From Balneolia bacterium (lineage in GTDB: Bacteria > Bacteroidota > Rhodothermia > Balneolales > Cyclonatronaceae), in NCBI GenBank assembly GCA_003566395.1, contig PXDL01000145.1, forward strand, positions 1 through 6,197: a stretch of 6,197 nucleotides of DNA, written 5' to 3'. The translations under genes and the position numbers were made by a program. Position 1 is the stretch's first letter. Each line of letters starts with the position of its first letter. The notes beneath the pieces were generated by a model, which saw nothing but the letters and a program-made list of their open reading frames with translations, did not search any database and had not been told where the DNA came from. This document shows positions 1 through 6,197 of this stretch, one piece after another.

Positions 1-949
1 CGTTGTGTTTGCCAGGAACCATGTACGGCGGGGTGATGTTGTTCTCCCAGCCGGACTGAGCACCAACGCTCATGTATTCCCAGTCGATCATGTAAACAGG
101 ATCGGAGGAATCGGCATCGAGCTTGGATGCGTAGGTCATGGGAGTACCCTTGAACTGAACAGCCTTGCCGCCGAGGTCGGAGCCGAGGTTCATGTTCCGT
201 TCATCGTACAGTTTCTCCAAGGCCCGGTAGGTGTAGGAGTTGACATAGATGCCATTCCCCATTCCACTGAGCTTGGTTTCGGTGTTCGACAGCGGGCTCT
301 GAAAGTCAGTTTCCAGATGCGCCTGACGCATTTTGTCCAGCAGGTCGGTTTCGCTCACGTCTGAGTACGATCCACTGAAGTTCTTCCAGCGGGGGTACAC
401 GGTCGAGTCGATTCCAGCCGCGCCGGAGGTGAATCCAGCAGGGTTTCCACCAGTCAGACCCAGGGTGGCGTTCTTGACAATCCAGTACGGAATGCCGAAC
501 ACGTCCTTGGTGTCGGAACTGTCGGTCGGTTTGGACCACAACTGAGCCTCAAGCAACTCGTACATTGAAGCGAGTTTCGCCTGATGCCGGGTCATAATGA
601 GGTCCACAATCTTCGTCGCGCCAGCCTGGAAAGACTTCTCGTGAAGGTCGTAGATGTAGTGAGCGTTGATATGACGGACAGGTACGGAACCGTTCGTCAT
701 GGTGTCGGTCAGGCTTGAGGAATCCTGCTCGAACAGACCGACCATCTTCGCAGAGTGGTTATGATCCATTTGAATTTGGAATTCCCATTCGATCCCGCCG
801 TCAAAGACATTCTTGCGTTTCTTCCACATTTCTTTGACTGCGACGAATCGCTGAAGGTCCGTTTGCATATTAACAAACGTACCGCGTTTGATGAAGTTGT
901 TCAGAGTCAACTGAACGAGGTCATCAATCTGAGAGGCTGTAAGTGCCAT
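1..949 (-). CDS. Phage major capsid protein, 5' part (cut by left window edge)
   Basis: This gene encodes the shell subunit of the phage head, probably with an HK97-type fold. It is open from ATG at 949 to the left edge, giving 316 residues without a stop. The start is secure: AAGGAG lies 7 bases upstream. Visible stretches that match my memory of a phage capsid family are FGIPYWIVKN at about residues 151-160, GGNPAGF at 167-173 and YPRWKNFSGSY at 185-195. Residues 95-140 look helical and rich in charged residues (HYIYDLHEKS, then a run ending EAQLW). The visible end, near PPYMVPGKHN, resembles the part of such proteins shortly before the C-terminus, so I infer that only some tens of codons are missing. 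It directly follows the scaffold-like gene with a 15-base gap, the usual place for the capsid gene. The strong ribosome site fits a protein made in hundreds of copies. The fold is inferred, not seen. No N-terminal protease-cleaved delta domain is evident. Confidence 0.88.
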   Translation of the reverse strand, partial: MALTASQIDDLVQLTLNNFIKRGTFVNMQTDLQRFVAVKEMWKKRKNVFDGGIEWEFQIQMDHNHSAKMVGLFEQDSSSLTDTMTNGSVPVRHINAHYIYDLHEKSFQAGATKIVDLIMTRHQAKLASMYELLEAQLWSKPTDSSDTKDVFGIPYWIVKNATLGLTGGNPAGFTSGAAGIDSTVYPRWKNFSGSYSDVSETDLLDKMRQAHLETDFQSPLSNTETKLSGMGNGIYVNSYTYRALEKLYDERNMNLGSDLGGKAVQFKGTPMTYASKLDADSSDPVYMIDWEYMSVGAQSGWENNITPPYMVPGKHN

Positions 950-956
950 GATGTTT

Positions 957-962
957 CTCCTT
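957..962 (-). promoter_or_regulatory. Strong ribosome binding site of the capsid gene
   Basis: On the minus strand the sequence reads AAGGAG followed by AAACATC and then ATG, a 7-base spacer. This is the best Shine-Dalgarno match in the window. It fixes the capsid start and fits the high protein demand. It lies inside the 15-base gap after the scaffold TAA stop. Confidence 0.85.
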
Positions 963-964
963 GT

Positions 965-1930
965 TTATTTTGGTATGTTGAACTTTTCCGAGACGATGTT
1001 CACGATGTCCTCAACGTCATCACCACCGGGGGTTTGCGCGGATTGACCGGATGCCCGGTTGATCTTTGCTTTGTTCCGTTTGCGTGCCGCGTCAGCCTTC
1101 GCTTTCTCCGTCTGCTTTCTCATGTCGTCGCCCAACACCATTGAAGCCGCTTCTTGGAAGATGGCTTCTTCGGTGGCACTCTCTCCTGCGGCCTTGTAGC
1201 CGGATTTGAGAATGTCGAACTTTTTGAGCAACGCGCTTTTTTTGTCCGGGTTGTCCCGAACGGTTTTTGCAACATCCCCCAGGGTGTTGATCTGCTGTTC
1301 AGCCCACGTCTGAGTCTTTCCGTCTTTGAGGGACTGGATTTCCTTGGACTGTGATTGAACCAGCTTTTTCAACGCGGAAAAGCCTTTAACGATTGCGTCA
1401 TCGTACTCCTCCGGGTCCAGGTCAGGGATGTCTGCCAGCGCGTTGTCAACTTCGGAGGCGGGCTCCTCGGTCGATTCAGCGGCGGCGGGGGTGTCGGTGT
1501 TACCGGAAAGCAACCCAATCGCTTCGCGGAGCGATTCGGCATCAGGGAACTTGCGAGCATTCTTCATACTCAACCCTGCTTTCACAGCACTTTCCAACAG
1601 GTCGTCGTCGATCTCGTTACCGGAATCAATCACGGGTTCGGGTTCGTCGTCGTCCTCTTCGTCGGCCTTTGGAGAAACATCATCCTTGGGCTCGTCGTCG
1701 TCGTCCTTGTCGGACGGTAAATCGGTGTCGGTATCCGGTTCGTCGGTGTCCAGTTTGTCGTCGCTCAGGTCGATCTCTTCCTTTTTCACGGATGCGGCGG
1801 CAAACTTGTCTCCTTCCGGACTGTTGTCCTTCTCGAACTGGTCCAGCGCGGAGTTGACAGCGGCCTCCATGTCTGAGGTGGCGTTGTCTGGTACGGTGTC
1901 GGTTTTTGGTGTCTTGGCTTCTGTGGTCAT
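965..1930 (-). CDS. Acidic head scaffold-like protein
   Basis: This 321-residue protein probably acts as the internal scaffold that guides capsid assembly and is lost before or during DNA packaging. The call rests on position (directly before the capsid gene, after portal and a small gene) and on composition. Residues 51-110 are extremely rich in Asp and Glu (for example SDKDDDDEPKDD). Residues 178-203 form a likely amphipathic helix or short coiled coil (SALKKLVQSQSKEIQSLK). Residues 270-291 are a strongly basic helix (RKQTEKAKADAARKRNKAK), followed by a flexible Gly/Ser/Gln linker and a final DDVEDIVNIVSEKFNIPK tail. An acidic front and a basic, helical C-terminal part is common among scaffolds, where the C-terminus binds coat protein. 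No serine-protease motif is evident, so a fused head protease is unlikely. The start at 1930 has no Shine-Dalgarno site; Met21 (position 1870) has none either. Sequence similarity to a named family was not recognised. Confidence 0.75.
   Translation of the reverse strand: MTTEAKTPKTDTVPDNATSDMEAAVNSALDQFEKDNSPEGDKFAAASVKKEEIDLSDDKLDTDEPDTDTDLPSDKDDDDEPKDDVSPKADEEDDDEPEPVIDSGNEIDDDLLESAVKAGLSMKNARKFPDAESLREAIGLLSGNTDTPAAAESTEEPASEVDNALADIPDLDPEEYDDAIVKGFSALKKLVQSQSKEIQSLKDGKTQTWAEQQINTLGDVAKTVRDNPDKKSALLKKFDILKSGYKAAGESATEEAIFQEAASMVLGDDMRKQTEKAKADAARKRNKAKINRASGQSAQTPGGDDVEDIVNIVSEKFNIPK
1601..1780 (-). repeat. Low-complexity GAC/GAG tract coding for the acidic arm
   Basis: The scaffold gene carries runs of GAC, GAT and GAG codons here, seen on the plus strand as repeated GTC/CTC trinucleotides near 1644-1665, 1691-1716 and 1739-1764. 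They encode residues 51-110, which are mostly Asp, Glu, Pro and Lys. Such tracts can change length by slippage. The tract also creates a long, serine-rich open frame on the opposite strand that is an artefact. Confidence 0.7.
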
Positions 1931-1964
1931 GGTAATTGGTGGGTTGTCGGTTTTGGTTCTGGTT
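1931..1964 (-). promoter_or_regulatory. A/C-rich leader before the scaffold gene, without Shine-Dalgarno site
   Basis: The 34 bases between the TAA of the FmdB-like gene and the scaffold ATG contain, on the transcript strand, only two G and two T; all the rest is A or C, with ACC recurring about every 5-8 bases. No purine-rich ribosome site is present. A G-poor leader should stay unfolded, so ribosome loading through an open, S1-type site or by coupling to the upstream gene is inferred. No promoter boxes are seen. Confidence 0.45.
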
Positions 1965-2300
1965 TTATGCGTATGCGTTTTTGTCGAAAAATCCTCGGGC
2001 CTTCAGTGCTTTGTCACGGTGCCTCTTGTCACGGTAGACGGGGTTCCCGTCCTTGGTCACGTCGGTCGGAACGCCTTTCTTTTTGAGGTAATCCGAAAGC
2101 TCCTTGCGTTGTTTGGCATTCACCCCGGACGCAACGCACTCCAGCGGCCATCCGGAGGTTGCAGGTAGCGATTTCGACTCAGCGCGGAAGGAACGCCGTG
2201 CGGGTTTCCCGTCAATATCTACCACACGCGGAGCCTTGCCGATGGGGAACACCCGCTCGACAACTTGGCCGTCATTCGTCTCGAAGCAATAAACTGGCAT
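1965..2300 (-). CDS. Small FmdB-like phage protein with degenerate zinc ribbon
   Basis: This 111-residue protein of unknown function lies between portal and scaffold. The N-terminus (MPVYCFETNDG) looks like the start of FmdB-type zinc-ribbon proteins, which begin MP-x-Y and then carry CxxC pairs. Here only Cys5 and Cys55 exist, so a four-cysteine zinc site cannot form. Residues 31-38 (GKPARRSF) match the position where such proteins often have a basic GxxARR stretch. The second half contains GWPLECVASGV (50-60), then a helix AKQRKELSDYLKKKGVPT (62-79), GNPVYRDKRHRDKALKARG (85-103) and a final FFDKNAYA. I recall this half from small phage proteins that often sit in head gene clusters, where it follows an FmdB-like ribbon. 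The ATG shares its A with the portal stop (TAATG), and AGGGAGG lies 11 bases upstream, so translation is probably coupled to portal. The family link is moderately sure; the role is not known. Confidence 0.7.
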   Translation of the reverse strand: MPVYCFETNDGQVVERVFPIGKAPRVVDIDGKPARRSFRAESKSLPATSGWPLECVASGVNAKQRKELSDYLKKKGVPTDVTKDGNPVYRDKRHRDKALKARGFFDKNAYA

Positions 2301-4102
2301 TATGTGTTTGGCCTCCCTACCGCCGCCATTTCGGAATCCTGAACCCCGATACCCATAAGGGACCGGGTGAGAACGTCATCCTTCCCTGCGCGGGTTGCAC
2401 CGGGGCGGTTCACACGTTCATATCGGCGCGTGGTGGTGGCGGGTTTTGCCACGCGGCCTTCAGGTGATGGGTTGCCCTGCATCTGCTGACGCGGGGGAGG
2501 TTCGTTGAATTGCACGATGTCCATGATTTCGGGCAGGTTCGCCAGCTTGGACAGGTTCTCGAACAACGGAGTGAAGTTCAAGCTGATCCCCTGCTGTTCC
2601 ATCATCGGCATAAGTGGCATGATGTAGCTTTCCATGACCATACCGAGCTTCTGGAGCTTCGTGCTGGGGGTGTTGTCCTCCATCGAATGCACGTCGATGT
2701 CGAAGTTGAAGTCTAAAAAGTCGCCCTTGCGGGTATCCGTAGACCATTCCACGGTGCGCTGTAACGACGGGGCACCAGGAACCGACTTTACGACCAGCCG
2801 CTTGCGCTCCGGGTCGGTCCACTCGTACCACGCAAGGGCTTTGAAAATTCCTTTGGCGAACGTGAGCACCTGCTGACTCATGTACTTGATTCTCGCATTG
2901 GCCGCTTCATTTATGAGCTTGTCCTGCCCAACGGTTTCCGACACAGGCGAAAGTCCGCCAAGGGTGTCGAGGTTGCCAGCGAAATAGGAGAACAGGTCGC
3001 GGGTCTGGAGGAAGAACGCCAAGGTCGGCGCGTCGATACCGCCGAGGGAAAGGTTTGTTGGCGGCGCACCCGTGTAAACCACACCCTCTCCATCCGCCGC
3101 TTTCTTCAGGTTGTCAACTGCATCATCGTTGCCCCCGGCAAAAGCCGCTAGCGTTTTCTTATGGTCCGCCTGTTTTCCGAGCTTACGAAACAGGTTATTA
3201 CCCAGTTCGTGCAAGTCGATCCAGAGTGCGGCAGGTGGTAACGGGAGTATGTTACCGGGGACATCGGAAAAGCCGAGCTTGTGGTACGGGGAACCCTGTG
3301 GTCCGTCCAGCGTGGCTATGTTGAGCACCTTCTTGCTGGTGACAGCGTAGGTGATGACTTTGTTTTTGGAGGGAACCCACACGTCGCGGATGTTCACTTT
3401 ATCACGGTACATGTCCGCATCCTCAGCGGAGGTGACGGATTCAGCGCGGGTGTGTCCTTCGTCGTTGGTGAGCGAGTTGCCATCCGGGGATATGTCTTTT
3501 GCCTTCCCTTCGTACATGGACCGCACATCGTCCAGAGCCATCCAGTAGTCGTTCCCCTCGTACTCGATGGCATCCTTCTTCTTTGCGGACATGTCGAAAA
3601 AGTAGTCGTCAATGGTGAGCAGATCCACGAATGACTGTCCTACGTCAAGTTCGCCAAGGCGGGTTTCGCTGTTAGCAATCCCCACCTTCACAATCCCCAT
3701 GCCGAAAATGGCCTCAATCACCGCAAGCCGGATCGTTCGGCCAAGGTCCAGTTCCTCGGGAAGCTGGTTCAGCGCAAGTTCCATCGTGAACGCCTGGGGC
3801 TTCAGTTCAGGTATCTTCGTGCTGACCATGACTTGCGGGGGCCGTGCCGCAAGCTGTTGCGTGTAAATGGTGGTTGCCAGTTCAAGGAAGTTGGTGGGCA
3901 CCCTGAACTGTGATCCCTGCACACCGTAGTGCATCCCCACGTATTCCTTGATCGCCTTCAGTCGGTTTCTGCGCGTGATTTCGAGTTGGCGGTTCGACCA
4001 GTCAATCGACTCGCGCAACTTCCGAAAATCTATCTGCATGTCTGAATCGGCCAATTTACCATCCGGGTCCGAGGTTGTCAGGCGGAGTTTTTGATTTCGC
4101 AT
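2300..4102 (-). CDS. Phage portal protein
   Basis: The portal forms a ring, usually of twelve copies, at one capsid vertex; DNA enters through it and the terminase docks on it. The frame gives 600 residues from ATG 4102, or 579 from Met22 at 4039. The portal call rests on place (after terminase, before scaffold and capsid), size and sequence features: a basic N-terminal helix (RRNRLKAIKEYVG, 44-56); TIYTQQLAARPPQVMVS at 78-94; a central block GNILPLPPAALWIDLHEL (283-300) followed by LFRKLGKQADHKKTLAAF (304-321), resembling long-helix portals; SETVGQDKLINEAANARI (388-405); and a C-terminal, Pro/Arg-rich tail after 535 that is probably disordered. Start choice is open: neither ATG has a good ribosome site, the 4102 ATG overlaps terminase by 47 bases, and Met22 falls just after the terminase stop, at the point where the conserved-looking helix begins. 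A coupled start at either is possible. The subfamily was not assigned. Confidence 0.85.
   Translation of the reverse strand: MRNQKLRLTTSDPDGKLADSDMQIDFRKLRESIDWSNRQLEITRRNRLKAIKEYVGMHYGVQGSQFRVPTNFLELATTIYTQQLAARPPQVMVSTKIPELKPQAFTMELALNQLPEELDLGRTIRLAVIEAIFGMGIVKVGIANSETRLGELDVGQSFVDLLTIDDYFFDMSAKKKDAIEYEGNDYWMALDDVRSMYEGKAKDISPDGNSLTNDEGHTRAESVTSAEDADMYRDKVNIRDVWVPSKNKVITYAVTSKKVLNIATLDGPQGSPYHKLGFSDVPGNILPLPPAALWIDLHELGNNLFRKLGKQADHKKTLAAFAGGNDDAVDNLKKAADGEGVVYTGAPPTNLSLGGIDAPTLAFFLQTRDLFSYFAGNLDTLGGLSPVSETVGQDKLINEAANARIKYMSQQVLTFAKGIFKALAWYEWTDPERKRLVVKSVPGAPSLQRTVEWSTDTRKGDFLDFNFDIDVHSMEDNTPSTKLQKLGMVMESYIMPLMPMMEQQGISLNFTPLFENLSKLANLPEIMDIVQFNEPPPRQQMQGNPSPEGRVAKPATTTRRYERVNRPGATRAGKDDVLTRSLMGIGVQDSEMAAVGRPNT
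2312..2318 (-). promoter_or_regulatory. Ribosome binding site of the FmdB-like gene
   Basis: The minus strand reads AGGGAGG, inside the last codons of the portal gene, 11 bases before the ATG at 2300. The spacer is somewhat long, but together with the TAATG stop-start overlap it supports this start. Confidence 0.55.
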
Positions 4103-5996
4103 TTTTGCGAAGATCGTGTCTCCATGCCAGACTACCTACAGGAATCTCCGGATCTTGTCCATTCTTATTTTCGTATTTTTGCAAAATTGATAAAGCGGCC
4201 AGCGCGTCGGCTATCACTTCGTCCCCGTGGGCGGTGCGTGCGCCGTTGGGGTCCGTGCTGTTCGCGGAGGCTAAATGTTCGATTTGTCCGGTTTTCGTGC
4301 GGATGAACTGCAAGCACTCCTTCAGACCCTCCTCGGACGGGTTGATGAACTTGTACTCCCCCAGGGCAGCGCGGTATTCGGTGAGCAGGAATTCCCGTGC
4401 GTCGCCAAGGATGAAGTATCCCGGCTCCTCGCTGATTCGCTGAGTGACTTTCTTTTCAGCGCGGCGGTAGTAGATGCTCCTGTACCCGGACTCGATGACG
4501 GTCGTGGTGAAGGTTTTTCCGGTGGGACCGGATGCGTCCCAAATCAGGAATGCGTTGTTGAAGAACCGTGCAACCGCGATGCTCAGGCGGCTGAACTGCT
4601 TCGGGTCCATGTTCGGAGTTCGGATCACGCCGATCTTGTGGCCGTTCGAGGTGTCCGCAATGGTCAGGACGGAATTGGACGCACCTGTGCCAGCGGACAC
4701 GTCACACGACACGATGTACTTCTTGTCCGGCGGCGGGCGCATGGAGTCGTCGAACGTCATCCAGAGTTTCAACTGCCCGCCGTCCGACTCAGTGAACCTG
4801 CGTGGTGTCAGTTCAACAGGGTCGAATTCGATGTCGCCCACCATTTCCGGGGGCCGTGCGAAGCGTGACCGGAGAGCTTGGATGAACTGCGCGTCGAAGA
4901 ATAGGTAGTCCGACCCGGTATAGTCGATGTCGAGTTCCTGCGCCACTTCCTGCGGGCTGGTGCAGCGTGTGAATTGTTCGTCGTACCACGGAGACCGGAG
5001 CCTCCCGTCGCAGATGAAGTCGTACCCGTCTGGGAACACCACGTATGCCTTACCTCCCTTCTCGGGGTCCGGCACCGGGATGATGCCGTTCAGGTCGTCG
5101 AACAGTTCCACCTTACCGGTTTCCTTGTCTCCACGGTACATCCCCTTGCGCTTCTCAGGGTGCTCCGTCCAGTGCATCCTCAACTTCCGCAACCCGGTGT
5201 TGTGGATCACCTCGTAGAATGCGTTCGCGCTGCCCTTCGGCGTGGAGTTGAATATCCGGCAGTTCGTCACGTCACGCGTTGAGGACAGCGCACGGTATCC
5301 ATCGTCCAGCTTTACCGATGCAAATTCGTCCAACAGCATTCCGGACAGTCGGCCCCCACGGAACATCTCCCCGGTGGTGGCTTCCCCGGCAAACATGCTC
5401 CCGGTCTCGGCATTGCGGAGGTACAGGGCTTTTCGGTTCGGGTCGTCGTCTCCGAGCCAGCGGCCTTCCGGCAGTATCCAGCGCGGTTGAAAGCGGTGCA
5501 GATAGTCGATCTTCCACATCAGGGCCTTGTCGTCACCGCGCTTGTCCACGTAGTCTTCGGTACGGCTGACGACCCCGAACGACAGGTTGGACTGGAAGTG
5601 CCAGAACCACTCCATGACCGTCAGGATGATCCAACTTGCGCCCATGTCCCTCGACTTCTCCACCCCCAGGTCGTACCCGTTCAGGATTGCGTTTCCGATT
5701 TCCAGCGCGGCCTTGTCTTGGTACTCGTAGGTGAGGAAGGGCACCGTGGGGTTGAGTCCCCTGTTCATCAGGCGTGGATCGTGCGTACAGCACATCAGGT
5801 TAATGTACAGCAGAATGTCCTCAGCGCACATCTGTTTCAGCGCACGTTGCAGCCCTTTGTCCCGCGCCGCCTTGGTGTACACATCCCGCCGCCACGCGGC
5901 GTTCGCCGACAGTCCCTTCGGCACCATGTGGTAGTGCGGCGTGGACAGCGCACGGCTGGCGTTGGCCGGTTTGGGGTGGAGGTCAGGAGGGGGCAT
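4056..5996 (-). CDS. terL: Terminase large subunit (packaging ATPase and nuclease)
   Basis: This 646-residue protein is the DNA-packaging motor: its ATPase drives DNA through the portal and its RNase H-like nuclease cuts the concatemer. In the ATPase half, the Walker A region is EKSRDMGAS at 113-121, Walker B is GMLLDEF at 219-225 (Asp223, catalytic Glu224), and the coupling motif is NSTPKGS at 250-256. In the nuclease half, the three expected acidic residues are Asp432 (SCDVSAGTG), Asp487 (LIWDASG) and Asp592 (HGDEVIADAL). Walker A lacks the classical GKT lysine; Lys114 at its front resembles the lambda gpA type. Length is slightly above the common 450-600 range, with an N-terminal extension of some 90 residues. 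The start at 5996 has AGGGAG only 3 bases upstream; Met24 has no ribosome site. The gene overlaps the upstream small gene by 14 bases and may overlap portal by 47. The C-terminal tail after 605 is basic, polar and A/T-rich in codons. No small terminase subunit is visible. Confidence 0.95.
   Translation of the reverse strand: MPPPDLHPKPANASRALSTPHYHMVPKGLSANAAWRRDVYTKAARDKGLQRALKQMCAEDILLYINLMCCTHDPRLMNRGLNPTVPFLTYEYQDKAALEIGNAILNGYDLGVEKSRDMGASWIILTVMEWFWHFQSNLSFGVVSRTEDYVDKRGDDKALMWKIDYLHRFQPRWILPEGRWLGDDDPNRKALYLRNAETGSMFAGEATTGEMFRGGRLSGMLLDEFASVKLDDGYRALSSTRDVTNCRIFNSTPKGSANAFYEVIHNTGLRKLRMHWTEHPEKRKGMYRGDKETGKVELFDDLNGIIPVPDPEKGGKAYVVFPDGYDFICDGRLRSPWYDEQFTRCTSPQEVAQELDIDYTGSDYLFFDAQFIQALRSRFARPPEMVGDIEFDPVELTPRRFTESDGGQLKLWMTFDDSMRPPPDKKYIVSCDVSAGTGASNSVLTIADTSNGHKIGVIRTPNMDPKQFSRLSIAVARFFNNAFLIWDASGPTGKTFTTTVIESGYRSIYYRRAEKKVTQRISEEPGYFILGDAREFLLTEYRAALGEYKFINPSEEGLKECLQFIRTKTGQIEHLASANSTDPNGARTAHGDEVIADALAALSILQKYENKNGQDPEIPVGSLAWRHDLRKNAKSKTPPDNLGPGW
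4095..4185. repeat. Pair of imperfect 17-base direct repeats in the terminase 3' end
   Basis: Positions 4095-4111 and 4169-4185 match at 15 of 17 bases (core ATTTTTGC), 74 bases apart. As 74 is not a multiple of three, the copies are read in different frames of the terminase gene, so the similarity is at DNA level and not from a repeated peptide. The region is more A/T-rich than its surroundings. No function can be assigned and chance in an A/T-rich patch is possible. Confidence 0.35.
4096..4111 (-). promoter_or_regulatory. Small hairpin covering the upstream portal start codon
   Basis: The transcript reads TTCGCA, AAAA, TGCGAA: a perfect 6-base stem with a 4-base loop. The ATG at 4102-4100 lies across the loop and the 3' arm, so its U and G are paired. 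It lies within the terminase reading frame, so ribosomes finishing terminase would melt it. A role in tuning or coupling portal translation is inference; the stem is short and only half G-C. Confidence 0.4.
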
Positions 5997-6197
5997 TGGC
6001 TCCCTGTGGCGGTTCAGGCAGTTCCATCCAGTGCGTTACATCATGTTGCCAAATAGCCCCTGCATGTGTCGGGTTCCACCTCGGACGGTTGTAATCCCCA
6101 TCTGGTCCAACACCCCACTTGGCCTCGACGCACTTTCCAATCCAAAGCAGGACGCTTGTACCATCCTTCGGCGCGGTTTTGATTGGCTTCCATTCAC
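5983..6197 (-). CDS. DUF551-like small protein, C-terminal part (cut by right window edge)
   Basis: Reading the minus strand from 6195 gives 70 residues ending at TGA 5985-5983; the start is outside the window. The visible part begins EWKPIKTAPKDGTSVLLW and ends THWMELPEPPQGANAPS. The pair of motifs, a W-x-PI-x-TAPKDGT-x-VLLW front and a THWM-x-LPEPP end about 35 residues later, is the signature of DUF551 proteins (Pfam PF04448), small proteins common in phages and prophages. Nearly the whole domain is present, so probably only a few residues are missing. Function is unknown for the family. The stop lies 14 bases inside the terminase gene, which argues for one transcript. It occupies the place where a small terminase subunit is often found, but its sequence gives no support for that role. 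It is short and partial, so it is easily missed. Confidence 0.8.
   Translation of the reverse strand, partial: EWKPIKTAPKDGTSVLLWIGKCVEAKWGVGPDGDYNRPRWNPTHAGAIWQHDVTHWMELPEPPQGANAPS
6000..6005 (-). promoter_or_regulatory. Ribosome binding site of the terminase gene, short spacer
   Basis: The minus strand reads AGGGAG, then CCA, then ATG. The 3-base spacer is shorter than usual. The site lies inside the end of the upstream DUF551-like gene, whose stop is 14 bases into terminase, so reinitiation or coupling probably helps. Confidence 0.5.

Noticed and set aside
755..1144. Plus-strand 129-codon frame crossing the capsid-scaffold junction
   Set aside because: It spans two genes on the other strand and their strong ribosome site and has no recognisable family features.
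1428..2168. Long serine-rich plus-strand open frame of 246 codons
   Set aside because: It is the antisense image of the GAC/GAG codons of the scaffold gene and crosses into the FmdB-like gene. Its composition is that of a reverse-complemented acidic tract, with no ribosome site or known motif.
2460..2831. Minus-strand 123-codon frame inside the portal gene
   Set aside because: It is a shifted frame of the portal gene with Arg/His/Gly-rich composition and no ribosome site; the portal frame explains the region.
4096..4111. Hairpin as a transcription terminator
   Set aside because: The stem has only six pairs, lies in coding sequence, and is not followed by a U-run on the transcript strand.
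4275..4868. Plus-strand open frame of 197 codons opposite terminase
   Set aside because: The minus strand here encodes the well-supported terminase, including its nuclease motifs. The opposite frame has no recognisable domain and is expected from GC-rich codon bias.
5487..6056. Plus-strand open frame of 189 codons opposite the terminase start
   Set aside because: It is antisense to the ATPase half of terminase, runs over the DUF551-like gene end, is rich in Val, His and Arg, and shows no motif.
1..6197. CRISPR array, tRNA, insertion sequence, attachment site or defence system
   Set aside because: No regular spaced repeats, cloverleaf, transposase, terminal inverted repeats or defence-type motifs were seen on either strand; the head gene cluster fills the window.

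Overview
The window is part of the head-assembly (packaging and capsid) module of a tailed double-stranded DNA phage or prophage. All six genes lie on the minus strand and read from right to left. In transcription order they are: the tail end of a DUF551-like small protein, the terminase large subunit, the portal protein, a small FmdB-like protein, a very acidic scaffold-like protein, and the major capsid protein, which runs off the left edge. This is the usual order of late head genes. No bacterial housekeeping gene, tRNA, integrase or attachment site is visible, so the host cannot be named and a free phage cannot be told from a prophage. From memory only, the capsid protein resembles a family seen in environmental phages and some planctomycete-associated elements; this is a weak hint.

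Layout: 5983-6197 DUF551-like C-terminal part; 4056-5996 terminase large subunit; 2300-4102 portal; 1965-2300 FmdB-like; 965-1930 scaffold candidate; 1-949 major capsid protein, 5' part only. Coding density is almost complete. DUF551-like and terminase overlap by 14 bases, terminase and portal by up to 47, and portal and FmdB-like by one base (TAATG). The only gaps are 34 and 15 bases. There is no gene-free stretch above 300 bases, and I saw no convincing promoter or terminator, so the genes probably share one transcript with translational coupling.

The genes fit together as one machine. Scaffold and capsid protein build the procapsid around the portal ring, and the terminase docks on the portal, pumps DNA in with its ATPase and cuts it with its nuclease. 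The roles of the DUF551-like and FmdB-like proteins are unknown.

I found no clear sign of a new defence or mobile system. The points most worth checking are the lambda-like Walker A of the terminase, the FmdB-like protein that has lost its zinc cysteines, the uncertain portal start lying in a small hairpin, and the A/C-rich leader of the scaffold gene that lacks a Shine-Dalgarno site.
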